A stretch of DNA of 5,555 nt from Alphaproteobacteria bacterium (GTDB lineage: Bacteria > Pseudomonadota > Alphaproteobacteria > 16-39-46), in assembly GCA_947497675.1 (NCBI GenBank), contig CANMHY010000063.1, forward strand, positions 1 to 5,555. Direction: 5' to 3'. Made by a program: the position numbers and the translations under genes. Of the stretch, positions 1-5,502 are shown piece by piece. Below the pieces are notes generated by a model. That model searched no databases. It had not been told where the DNA came from and saw only the letters and a program-made list of their open reading frames with translations. How positions within the stretch are numbered: position 1 is the first letter of the stretch; each line of letters opens with the position of its first letter.

Positions 1-585
1 AGGGCAAGGGATTTCTTCAATTTTAAAAGACCCTGCCTCGAATGTAACGCACCTTTCCCACCACCCTGTTTCTTTAAAGATATGTTGATCTATGGGAAAA
101 ACATCTAAAAATTCGTTGCCCACAAAAAAAGTAGGCAGAGAAGGAAGGGCTGTTAAAAGAGTTGAAATCTCATCGAACCAACGACAAGGTGCCCCGAAAG
201 GTCTCCAGAGAAGATCTTGTTTTTGACGGAGGCGCGGGTTGATCTCAAGAAGGAAAAAACGTGTTTTATTTAAAAGAGAAAATTTTTGAAACACCCCCAT
301 TATGTCTCTCAGCAACGTTCCATTTCCGGGCCCAAACTCAATAAAATTAAAAGAAATCGGAGTATTTAATTTTTCCCAAAGATCGACGAAATACAGACCA
401 ATCATTTCTCCAAAAAGTTGCGATATTTCAGGGGCTGTGATGAAATCTCCTGAACTTCCAAGAGGGAGTGATTTTTTATAGTATCCGTGGTGAGGGTGGA
501 AAAGACAAAGGTCCATGAATGTCGAAATCTTAAGAGGACCCTCTTTCAGAATTTTCTGCTCAAGGATGTGATGAAGCTCGGACAT
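1..585 (-). CDS. MidA/NDUFAF7-family (COG1565) SAM-dependent methyltransferase, 5' part only
   Basis: The reading frame starts at the ATG at 585 and stays open for 195 codons to the left window edge, so the C-terminal part is missing; I expect a full length around 350 residues. Family hallmarks seen are HPHHGYY (30-36), GDFITAPEISQLFGEMIG (46-63), the SAM-binding loop EFGPGNGTLL (83-92) with the acidic strand end FLLEIN (111-116), and NEFLDVFPIDQ (157-167). In mitochondria the homologue NDUFAF7 dimethylates an arginine of the complex I subunit NDUFS2. In bacteria the same role on the NuoD-type subunit is an inference from homology. The start overlaps the lgt stop by one base (TAATG), so translation is probably coupled to lgt. 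The lgt/COG1565 pair is common in Alphaproteobacteria and is often followed by a PgeF/YfiH-type gene, which would lie just outside the left edge. The family call is firm; the substrate is not. Confidence 0.9.
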   Translation of the reverse strand, partial: MSELHHILEQKILKEGPLKISTFMDLCLFHPHHGYYKKSLPLGSSGDFITAPEISQLFGEMIGLYFVDLWEKLNTPISFNFIEFGPGNGTLLRDIMGVFQKFSLLNKTRFFLLEINPRLRQKQDLLWRPFGAPCRWFDEISTLLTALPSLPTFFVGNEFLDVFPIDQHIFKETGWWERCVTFEAGSFKIEEIPCP

Positions 586-1391
586 TAAAGAGGCTGCCCT
601 CTTTTTTTAAGGAGAATACCTCCAAGCAGAATCATGGCCAGAAGAATCATAGGAAGGGAGAGAAGCTGCCCCCATGTAAAACTTTGGAGAAAGAATCCAA
701 GATAAGCATCTGGCAGGCGAAAGAACTCACATCCAAAGCGCAAGAGCCCATATCCGAGGAGTCCAACACCTGTCAAAAACCCGTGTCTTTTCCAGGAGGC
801 GTTACTTCTTGCAAGGAAAAAAAGAAGAGAAAAAAGGAGAAAACCTTCAAAAAAAGCCTCATAGAGCTGACTTGGATGTCTTGGAACGTTGCCCCCTTTT
901 GGAAAATAAATGCCCCAGATAACCGACGTCGTCCGTCCAAATAACTCTCCATTTACAAAATTTGCAAGGCGTCCCAAGAAAATCCCAATGGGAGCGGCAC
1001 AGGCTAAAAAATCCGTAAATTGTAAGAGCGGAATTTTTTTCGAGCGACAAAAAAAGAGCGCCGCGATAAGAACACCCAAAAGTCCGCCATGAAAAGACAT
1101 CCCACCTTCCCAGGTATAGAGTATTTCAAAAGGATGGGAGAGATAAGAAAGGGGTCTGTAGAACAAAATATACCCAAGCCTTCCTCCAACGATAATCGCG
1201 AAAATGGCCCAAGCAATAAAATCATCAAAAGTTTGAGACGTTAAGGGGGGAGAGGCATGTTTTTTGAGAAGATGCAAAATATAACGCCAGCCTAGAAAAA
1301 TGCCTACGGCATAGGAAATTCCATACCAAGTTACATTGACAGGGCCAATGGTGAGTGCAATGGGTGAGAAACTTGGAAAAGGAAGACTCAT
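585..1391 (-). CDS. lgt: Prolipoprotein diacylglyceryl transferase Lgt
   Basis: Lgt is an inner-membrane enzyme that moves diacylglycerol from phosphatidylglycerol to the lipobox cysteine of prolipoproteins, the first step of lipoprotein maturation. The 268 residues match the family's usual length and contain about seven hydrophobic segments. The Lgt signature GRLANFVNGELFGR lies at 140-153. R141, N144 and E149 fall in step with E. coli R143, N146 and E151. WEGGMSFHGG (94-103) carries the essential histidine (H101, E. coli H103). RHPSQLYEA is at 171-179, and EFFRLPD (222-228) supplies R225, matching E. coli R239. FTWGQLLSLPM (238-248) is the usual last-helix motif. The start overlaps the hldD stop by one base (TGATG). 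No good Shine-Dalgarno sequence precedes it, so re-initiation by ribosomes leaving hldD is likely. The last six codons and stop form a stem-loop that overlaps the next gene's start. Confidence 0.97.
   Translation of the reverse strand: MSLPFPSFSPIALTIGPVNVTWYGISYAVGIFLGWRYILHLLKKHASPPLTSQTFDDFIAWAIFAIIVGGRLGYILFYRPLSYLSHPFEILYTWEGGMSFHGGLLGVLIAALFFCRSKKIPLLQFTDFLACAAPIGIFLGRLANFVNGELFGRTTSVIWGIYFPKGGNVPRHPSQLYEAFFEGFLLFSLLFFLARSNASWKRHGFLTGVGLLGYGLLRFGCEFFRLPDAYLGFFLQSFTWGQLLSLPMILLAMILLGGILLKKRGQPL
587..604 (-). promoter_or_regulatory. Stem-loop over the lgt stop and the ribosome binding site of the next gene
   Basis: On the minus strand AAAGAGG pairs perfectly with CCTCTTT (7 bp) around a GCAG loop, and the ATG of the methyltransferase follows one base after the stem. 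The only purine-rich Shine-Dalgarno-like sequence before that ATG (AGAGGG) lies in the 5' arm. In a free transcript the site would be sequestered; a ribosome finishing lgt would melt it. The pairing is seen directly, and the regulatory role is inferred. Read on the plus strand, the same stem is followed by a T run and looks like a terminator, but no plus-strand gene leads into it. Confidence 0.5.
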
Positions 1392-2380
1392 CAGAGATAT
1401 GGATCCGGGTTCATTAGGAAGTTTTGAACATAAAGTCGAACACCCTCTTCAATGCACGTAAAAGACTGAGAAAATCCTGCCTTTCTTAAGTTTGTGAGGG
1501 AGGCTTCTGTAAAGTTTTGATATTTACTTTGAAGCGCTTCTGGCATGTCGATATAGTCAATCGTGGTGGGTTTAGAGAGGGCCTTAAACACTGATTTTGC
1601 AAGATCATTAAAACTGCGCGCCTGTCCCGTTCCAACATTAAAAAGGCCGCTGACGGATGGATTTTGATAGAGCCATATCATCACATTGACACAGTCTTCC
1701 ACCCAAACAAAATCACGAAGTTGTTCACCATCTTTAAAAGCAGGATCGTTAGACTTAAAAAGCCGAATTTTTCCGTCTTTTTGAATTTGAGGGGTGAAGG
1801 CTGCAATGACGCTTTTTTGGCCCCCTTTATGGTCTTCGTTGGGTCCATAAACATTAAAAAATTTAAGGCCGGCCCATTGAGGGGGGCACTTATTTTCCTC
1901 AAGTAGGCGCATCGCTTGTAGATCGAAAAAGTGTTTGCTCCATCCATAGGCATTTAAGGGTCTTAGTTTTCGGAGGTTTTCAAAGGTCATGTCATCTGAA
2001 AATCCATGCTCTCCATCGCCATAGGTTGCGGCTGAGGACGCATAGATAAAAGGTGTTTCATGTAGCGCACACCAATTCCAAAGATCAAGACTCAAGCGAA
2101 TGTTAGCGTTGATAATAAGGTCTACGTCCTTCTCGACCGTTGACGAAATGGCCCCTAAATGAAAAATTGCTTGAATTTTAGAGGCGTGAGCGTCAAGAAA
2201 ATTCAAAAGCTCAGAAGGGTCGATGAGATTTGAGATGTTAAAACGTTTAACGATATTTTGCCACTTTTCAGAAGTGCCAAAAACATCCGCTACAACGACC
2301 TCTGTTTTCGGAAAGAGATCCTCTAGTTTTTTAACGAGATTTGATCCAATAAAACCGGCGCCGCCTGTGACGATAAACAT
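1391..2380 (-). CDS. hldD: ADP-L-glycero-D-manno-heptose 6-epimerase HldD
   Basis: HldD (RfaD) is a cytoplasmic extended short-chain dehydrogenase that epimerises ADP-D-glycero-D-manno-heptose to the L-glycero form, the heptose donor for LPS inner core. The N-terminal Rossmann motif TGGAGFIGSN is at 5-14, with D32 closing the second strand. ASSAATYG (114-121) supplies the catalytic serine region. AYGWSKHFFD (144-153) contains the Y145/K149 pair. FNVYGPNEDHKGGQKS (175-190) carries K185, which lines up with the second catalytic base K178 of E. coli HldD. RDFVWVEDC (222-230) and FNVGTGQARSF (247-257) are further HldD-specific blocks. At 329 residues it is slightly longer than E. coli HldD (310). 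AGGAG at 2389-2393 sits 8 bases before the ATG, inside the end of dsbD, and the dsbD stop overlaps this start by one base (TAATG). Its presence implies heptose-containing LPS; the other heptose genes are not in the window. Confidence 0.96.
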   Translation of the reverse strand: MFIVTGGAGFIGSNLVKKLEDLFPKTEVVVADVFGTSEKWQNIVKRFNISNLIDPSELLNFLDAHASKIQAIFHLGAISSTVEKDVDLIINANIRLSLDLWNWCALHETPFIYASSAATYGDGEHGFSDDMTFENLRKLRPLNAYGWSKHFFDLQAMRLLEENKCPPQWAGLKFFNVYGPNEDHKGGQKSVIAAFTPQIQKDGKIRLFKSNDPAFKDGEQLRDFVWVEDCVNVMIWLYQNPSVSGLFNVGTGQARSFNDLAKSVFKALSKPTTIDYIDMPEALQSKYQNFTEASLTNLRKAGFSQSFTCIEEGVRLYVQNFLMNPDPYL

Positions 2381-4062
2381 TATGGGGTCTCCTGAATAAG
2401 GTCGGTCAGAAAAGAAGGGGTTAAAAGTTCGGGAAGAATGCGTCCATTTGGATGCTGAGGGGTATAATATACCGTAAAAGGAATAGCAGTTCGCTTAAAA
2501 CTTTTCAAGTAATGTTCAATCTCTGGATTTGAGCGTGTCCAATCCGCGCGCATGAGAATAATCCCCCGTTCTTTGAAGAGACGTTTTAGGGAAGTTTTTT
2601 GATAGACTCTAAATTTATTCATTTTGCAGGTAAGACACCATTCGGCGGTAACATCGACGAGAACGGAGTCTCCTTTTTGAAGGTGGTCCTCTATGGATTG
2701 AGGTGAAAACGAAACCCAAGAAGAATCATTCTCTAAAATAGAAAAATTAGGGAGAAAGAGAACGAATGTCAGCCAAAGAGCTGTTCCAATAAGTCCAAGA
2801 CTTAAGGTTCGTTTAAAAGTTTTCATCCAAGGCCCAGGAGAGGGGAGTTTAAAGAGAACTTGAGGATAAAAAATCATGAGAAGATAGGGAAGCCCAAATC
2901 CAGTTCCAATGCTCAAGAATATTAGAAAAATATGCAAAGGCGCCTGTGTTAAGCTTGCACCTAAAGCAACGCTCAGGAAAGGGGCGGTACAAGGGGTTGC
3001 TAGAAGTGCTGCAAAAAGCCCAGAGGCATAATCACTCGCAAAAAAAGAGAACGTGTTTTTAGGTATCCCATCTTTTTGAGGAAGTCCTTTTTTCTGGGCG
3101 ATCCAATCTAAGAGGAAAGAGGGGAGGTTGATTTCAAAAAGACCCCAAAGATTCAGAGAAAATAAAAGAAGGACAAGAATCATCGCTCCTAAAAAATAAG
3201 GATTTTGAAACTGAAACCCCCATCCGATGTGTCCTCCAAAAAAATGTGCGAGAGAGCTGATCAGTCCAAATCCGAAAAAAAAGGTTAAAATCCCCAAAAA
3301 ACTCATTAAGAATCGAATTTTAAGATGAGAAGGCGTGAGGTGGGTGGGGGAGGACCTTTTTTTAAGAACGGAGAGAAATTTTAAAGAAAGGACAGGGAGA
3401 ACACAGGGCATAAAATTTAAAATAAGTCCTCCTAAAAAAGCGCTTCCAAGAAGGGTTAAAAAAGATAAGAAAGATTCGTCGGGAGCAGAAAGCGGTTCTG
3501 GAAATTCAACAGAAGCATTTTCAAGAAGGGTTTTTAGAAGAGGAGCTTCGGAGGTTGGCGTTAAAGGACCCGGTGAAATGGCAAACAAAAGGTCTTTGGT
3601 CAGGGGAACACACTGCGTATCATTACAGGCAACAAGCTTTAATGTGGTTTTTAGAAGGGCTTCTTGAGAGGGATCTTGAATGGAGGCCATAAAAGGAATG
3701 ATCGTTTTTTGAGAATAAACGAGAGCGCCCCCACCTTCCTTTGAAATTTTCAAGGGAGGCGGCCAGAAGGTTCTAAAATTGTTCAGATTAAGGGAGGTAT
3801 TATTCTCAAAAGTTGGTGGCATAAAAGAAGAATCTTTTTGCGGGGCATAAATATGCCATCCCTCTTTTAGGGTAATCTCAAGACCGAGGAGACATGACGA
3901 CTCTTGTCCAAGATGGGTAGAAGAACTTAGAATCTGAACTTGGGCTGGATCTTCCGGGGAGGCTAAAAGGCTATTTGACAGAAAGAGCCCAAAGACACAT
4001 ACGAAAAATCCTTGAAAAAAAAAGAAGGAGAACGTCTTTACTTTTTTAAATTTTAAAATCAT
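2380..4062 (-). CDS. dsbD: DsbD-family protein-disulfide reductase (membrane thiol electron transporter)
   Basis: DsbD carries electrons from cytoplasmic thioredoxin across the inner membrane to periplasmic disulfide isomerases and related clients. The 560 residues show the full three-part layout. A signal peptide covers about 1-34 (basic start, Phe-rich core, LLAS). The periplasmic alpha domain runs about 38-190, with GWHIYAPQ (68-75) and the redox pair C146/C151 in ACNDTQCVP. A membrane domain covers about 197-437, with C220 in NFMPCVLPVLSLK and C358 in LLATPCTAPF. The thioredoxin-like gamma domain runs about 450-560, with active site WCLTCK (C476, C479). All six redox cysteines of the family are therefore present. 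I count only six membrane helices instead of the eight of E. coli DsbD: the gamma domain follows helix six directly. A run of nine T lies in the signal-peptide codons. It is the first gene of the operon. The start has only a weak Shine-Dalgarno (GTGGA, 8 bases upstream), but no other Met precedes the signal peptide core. Confidence 0.94.
   Translation of the reverse strand: MILKFKKVKTFSFFFFQGFFVCVFGLFLSNSLLASPEDPAQVQILSSSTHLGQESSCLLGLEITLKEGWHIYAPQKDSSFMPPTFENNTSLNLNNFRTFWPPPLKISKEGGGALVYSQKTIIPFMASIQDPSQEALLKTTLKLVACNDTQCVPLTKDLLFAISPGPLTPTSEAPLLKTLLENASVEFPEPLSAPDESFLSFLTLLGSAFLGGLILNFMPCVLPVLSLKFLSVLKKRSSPTHLTPSHLKIRFLMSFLGILTFFFGFGLISSLAHFFGGHIGWGFQFQNPYFLGAMILVLLLFSLNLWGLFEINLPSFLLDWIAQKKGLPQKDGIPKNTFSFFASDYASGLFAALLATPCTAPFLSVALGASLTQAPLHIFLIFLSIGTGFGLPYLLMIFYPQVLFKLPSPGPWMKTFKRTLSLGLIGTALWLTFVLFLPNFSILENDSSWVSFSPQSIEDHLQKGDSVLVDVTAEWCLTCKMNKFRVYQKTSLKRLFKERGIILMRADWTRSNPEIEHYLKSFKRTAIPFTVYYTPQHPNGRILPELLTPSFLTDLIQETP
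2389..2393 (-). promoter_or_regulatory. Ribosome binding site of hldD
   Basis: AGGAG on the minus strand, 8 bases before the hldD ATG and inside the last codons of dsbD. It is the clearest Shine-Dalgarno in the operon and fixes the hldD start at 2380. Confidence 0.7.
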
Positions 4063-4094
4063 ATGTTTGATCCACTGGACAAGGACAGGATTGC

Positions 4095-4122
4095 TGTATA
4101 TCTTTGCGAAAGAAGCCGTCAG
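4095..4122 (-). promoter_or_regulatory. Possible sigma-70-type promoter for the dsbD operon
   Basis: On the minus strand CTGACG (4117-4122) and TATACA (4095-4100) are separated by 16 bases and each matches 4 of 6 consensus positions. Transcription would begin near 4088, giving a leader of about 26 bases before the dsbD ATG. The matches are partial and judged by eye, but the position, directly upstream of the first gene of a tight operon, is right. Confidence 0.35.
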
Positions 4123-4136
4123 AAAGAGAGGGGTTC

Positions 4137-4165
4137 TTCTTAAAAATGAAGTTCCCTACTATACA
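4137..4165 (+). promoter_or_regulatory. Weak candidate promoter for yqgE
   Basis: TATACA (4160-4165) could act as a -10 element, with a poor -35 (TTCTTA, 4137-4142) 17 bases upstream. The leader would be roughly 70 bases. The surrounding stretch is AT-rich and other -10-like words occur, so this is only the best of several weak candidates. Confidence 0.2.
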
Positions 4166-4226
4166 TTTAATATTTAAAAAATCCAAGATTTCCGTTGCGG
4201 AAAAGCATACAAAGTTGAAAAATTTT

Positions 4227-4233
4227 AAGAGGA
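4227..4233 (+). promoter_or_regulatory. Ribosome binding site of yqgE
   Basis: AAGAGGA, 8 bases before the ATG at 4242. It decides the start: the same frame is open upstream to a TTG at 4104 and an ATG at 4146, but neither has a Shine-Dalgarno, and homologues begin close to the LVGKFLVSTP block just after 4242. Confidence 0.75.
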
Positions 4234-4241
4234 TAGATGTT

Positions 4242-4814
4242 ATGGATACAAATGGCTCTTTGGTCGGGAAATTTCTTGTATCGACGCCTCATATGGAAGA
4301 CTCTCTTTTTTTTAAGACGATTATTTTAATTTGCGGACAGGACGAACATGGGGTGGTGGGACTTATTTTAAATCGTCCCCTGTATACTCCTTCTCTCAGA
4401 GATCTCTTGATCGAGTTAAAATTATCCACCATTTCTTCTCAAACGTCGTCCAGGATTAATTTTGGAGGACCTGTGGATACAAGTCGTGGCTTTGTCCTTC
4501 ATACACCCGATTACAAAGGTCCTGATACGTTGGAAATGAGTGTGGACGGACAAGAATTTTGCTTGACGAATCGGATTGATGTTTTGGCACATATTTCAGA
4601 GGGACGTGGCCCTCAAAAATTCTTATTTTTGCTTGGATATACAGGATGGGAGACGTCACAACTTGATCAGGAACTCCGTGAAAATATATGGCTTTTAACG
4701 GATGGTAAAAAAGATTTTATCTTTGAAAAAGAGGCCTCTTCCCAATGGGACACGCTTTACCGAGATCTAAAGATTAATCCCGACTGTCTTTTTAGAAAGT
4801 CGGGACAGGCTTAA
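4242..4814 (+). CDS. yqgE: YqgE/AlgH family protein (UPF0301)
   Basis: From the ATG at 4242 the product is 190 residues, the usual length of the family. Diagnostic blocks are LVGKFLVSTPHMEDSLF (7-23), GVVGLILNRPL (37-47), NFGGPVDTSRGFVLH (73-87) and FLLGYTGWETSQLDQEL (129-145) followed by ENIWL (147-151). These proteins are soluble alpha/beta proteins with no signal peptide, found widely in Proteobacteria including Alphaproteobacteria. AlgH was named for an effect on alginate production in Pseudomonas, but the biochemical role is unknown and I assign none. The gene is divergent from the dsbD operon, with 179 bases between starts, and convergent with the gene at 5013-5420. Its last codons contain an 8-bp perfect inverted repeat. 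An N-terminal extension of up to 46 residues is open in frame, but it lacks conserved features and would run through the putative dsbD promoter, so I prefer the shorter start. Confidence 0.93.
   Translation: MDTNGSLVGKFLVSTPHMEDSLFFKTIILICGQDEHGVVGLILNRPLYTPSLRDLLIELKLSTISSQTSSRINFGGPVDTSRGFVLHTPDYKGPDTLEMSVDGQEFCLTNRIDVLAHISEGRGPQKFLFLLGYTGWETSQLDQELRENIWLLTDGKKDFIFEKEASSQWDTLYRDLKINPDCLFRKSGQA
4778..4805. repeat. 8-bp perfect inverted repeat in the 3' end of yqgE
   Basis: TCCCGACT (4778-4785) and AGTCGGGA (4798-4805) are exact reverse complements around a 12-base loop. They lie inside the codons for the final residues of YqgE. No T run follows on the plus strand, so this is not a standard terminator; it could act as an mRNA 3'-end structure or an attenuating hairpin. 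Confidence 0.5.
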
Positions 4815-4822
4815 AGAAATCG

Positions 4823-4864
4823 TTTCTGTTTCAGAAAACATTAAAAAGAAGATTCTGAAATTTT
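4823..4864 (+). terminator. Possible weak terminator with two alternative hairpins after yqgE
   Basis: TTTCAGAA (4829-4836) pairs exactly with TTCTGAAA (4853-4860) around a 16-base A-rich loop, and TTTT (4861-4864) follows. The same CAGAAA bases can instead pair with TTTCTG (4823-4828) in a tight 6-bp hairpin with a TTT loop, so the two folds exclude each other. The stems are AT-rich and the loop is long, so termination here would be weak. A better terminator lies about 60 bases downstream. Confidence 0.35.
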
Positions 4865-4916
4865 GGATTGAGTTCTCTTAGGGGGCGTGTGACATTTTCT
4901 GCCTGGAAGGCTCAAA

Positions 4917-4960
4917 GCATTTCCTTAAACGCAAGGACGCGTGCAAGGAAAATGCCTTTT
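4917..4960 (+). terminator. Intrinsic terminator after yqgE, possibly bidirectional
   Basis: GCATTTCCTT (4917-4926) pairs with AAGGAAAATGC (4945-4955) with one bulged A. Inside, ACGC (4929-4932) pairs with GCGT (4939-4942) around AAGGAC, extending the stem. CTTTT follows at 4956-4960, giving the hairpin plus U-tract pattern on the plus strand. On the minus strand the same stem is followed only by CTTTG, so it may also stop the convergent gene from 5013-5420, less efficiently. This is the best-formed terminator in the window, about 100 bases after the yqgE stop. Confidence 0.6.
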
Positions 4961-5012
4961 AGACCTTAAAGTTCCACGTTTATTTGGTTAGGTGTGATGC
5001 TCACCCTAAAAA

Positions 5013-5420
5013 TTAAGCCATTTCAACAAGTTCCTCGCTTGCTTTGGCCGCTTCACTTGTCTTTGGATCAATCCAATGGGAGGTTGCAACTAATTTACCA
5101 GAGCCAGATGCCTCAAATTTTACTATGCTTTTGGCAGCAACCCCGTCTGGACATGACCCCGTGCAGTTATGAGCAACTTCTGCGAGACCGGCTGAGTTTA
5201 TAACTCCGCTAAATGGAACTTTACTGGAACCTCTATGGAAATGACCATTAATTGTACTTCCTTGGATCTTAATCGATGTTTTTGGGGTTCCATCTGAAGC
5301 CTGAGCTTCTGATCCATAAACTCGATCTTTAAGTTTTTCGCACTCTCCCATGTGTGGAACAAAGAGCAAAGCCCCGTACAAAAGCAAAGCAAAGGCGGAT
5401 TTTTTAAAAAGCTGTATCAT
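5013..5420 (-). CDS. Unrecognised small secreted protein, 135 residues
   Basis: I do not recognise this protein. The N-terminus looks like a Sec signal peptide: KK at 6-7, then a hydrophobic core at about 8-22. The cleavage site is unclear, and HMGEC (23-27) is not a good lipobox. The mature part, about 108 residues, is rich in Gly, Ser, Ala and Lys. It has alternating patterns such as SIKIQG, VPFSGVINSAG and IVKFEASGSGKLVATS that suggest beta strands. Two cysteines in NCTGSC (85-90, C86 and C90) could form a disulfide. The last 18 residues are charged and Ala-rich and could be helical. AGGGAG lies 6 bases before the ATG, a strong Shine-Dalgarno that supports the start and a real gene. It is monocistronic, with a candidate promoter upstream, and converges on yqgE. 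It is probably periplasmic or exported; the function is unknown. Confidence 0.75.
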   Translation of the reverse strand: MIQLFKKSAFALLLYGALLFVPHMGECEKLKDRVYGSEAQASDGTPKTSIKIQGSTINGHFHRGSSKVPFSGVINSAGLAEVAHNCTGSCPDGVAAKSIVKFEASGSGKLVATSHWIDPKTSEAAKASEELVEMA

Positions 5421-5426
5421 GAAAGT

Positions 5427-5432
5427 CTCCCT
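5427..5432 (-). promoter_or_regulatory. Ribosome binding site of the 135-residue secreted protein gene
   Basis: AGGGAG on the minus strand, 6 bases before the ATG at 5420. It is among the strongest Shine-Dalgarno sequences in the window and supports both the gene and its start. Confidence 0.7.
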
Positions 5433-5474
5433 GAAAGTTTCAAAGTTTTTAAATTATTTTTTTAGGCTCTCTTT

Positions 5475-5502
5475 AGAATACGCGATTCTCTTAAAAAGTT
5501 AA
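5475..5502 (-). promoter_or_regulatory. Candidate promoter for the 135-residue secreted protein gene
   Basis: On the minus strand TTAACT (5497-5502) and TATTCT (5475-5480) are 16 bases apart and match 4 of 6 positions each of the sigma-70 consensus. The leader would be close to 48 bases. An inverted repeat AGAAT/ATTCT (5475-5479 and 5485-5489, 5-base spacer) overlaps the -10 and could be an operator, though arms this short can arise by chance. Confidence 0.35.

Larger units (their letters stand above)
4815..5012. other. Convergent intergenic region
   Basis: About 198 bases between the yqgE stop and the stop of the minus-strand gene to its right. Besides the hairpins listed separately, a short stem GTGA/TCAC (4994-4997 with 5001-5004, loop TGC) lies just after the minus-strand stop and has no T tail. 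I see no coding potential or tRNA-like fold here. Confidence 0.6.

Noticed and set aside
585..608. Plus-strand intrinsic terminator (AAAGAGG stem followed by a T run)
   Set aside because: The shape fits, but no plus-strand gene precedes it. The sequence is better explained as the end of lgt and a minus-strand junction structure.
684..1092. Two plus-strand open frames of 86 and 60 codons
   Set aside because: Both are antisense to lgt, whose signature motifs cover the same bases, and their translations are Lys-rich with no domain.
3335..3667. Plus-strand open frame of 110 codons
   Set aside because: It lies wholly antisense to the well-supported dsbD coding region and its basic, low-complexity translation matches no family.
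4104..4241. Longer yqgE reading frame from a TTG at 4104 or ATG at 4146
   Set aside because: The frame is open, but neither start has a Shine-Dalgarno, the extension has no family features, and it would cross the likely divergent promoter. The ATG at 4242 has AAGAGGA at ideal spacing and gives the family's usual length.
4994..5203. Plus-strand open frame of 69 codons
   Set aside because: It is antisense to the 5013-5420 gene, which has a signal peptide and a strong ribosome binding site; this frame has neither.
5340..5348. Lipobox in the 135-residue protein (HMGEC, residues 23-27)
   Set aside because: The residues before C27 are M, G and E. Glu at -1 does not fit the usual small residue, so lipoprotein status is not supported despite lgt nearby.
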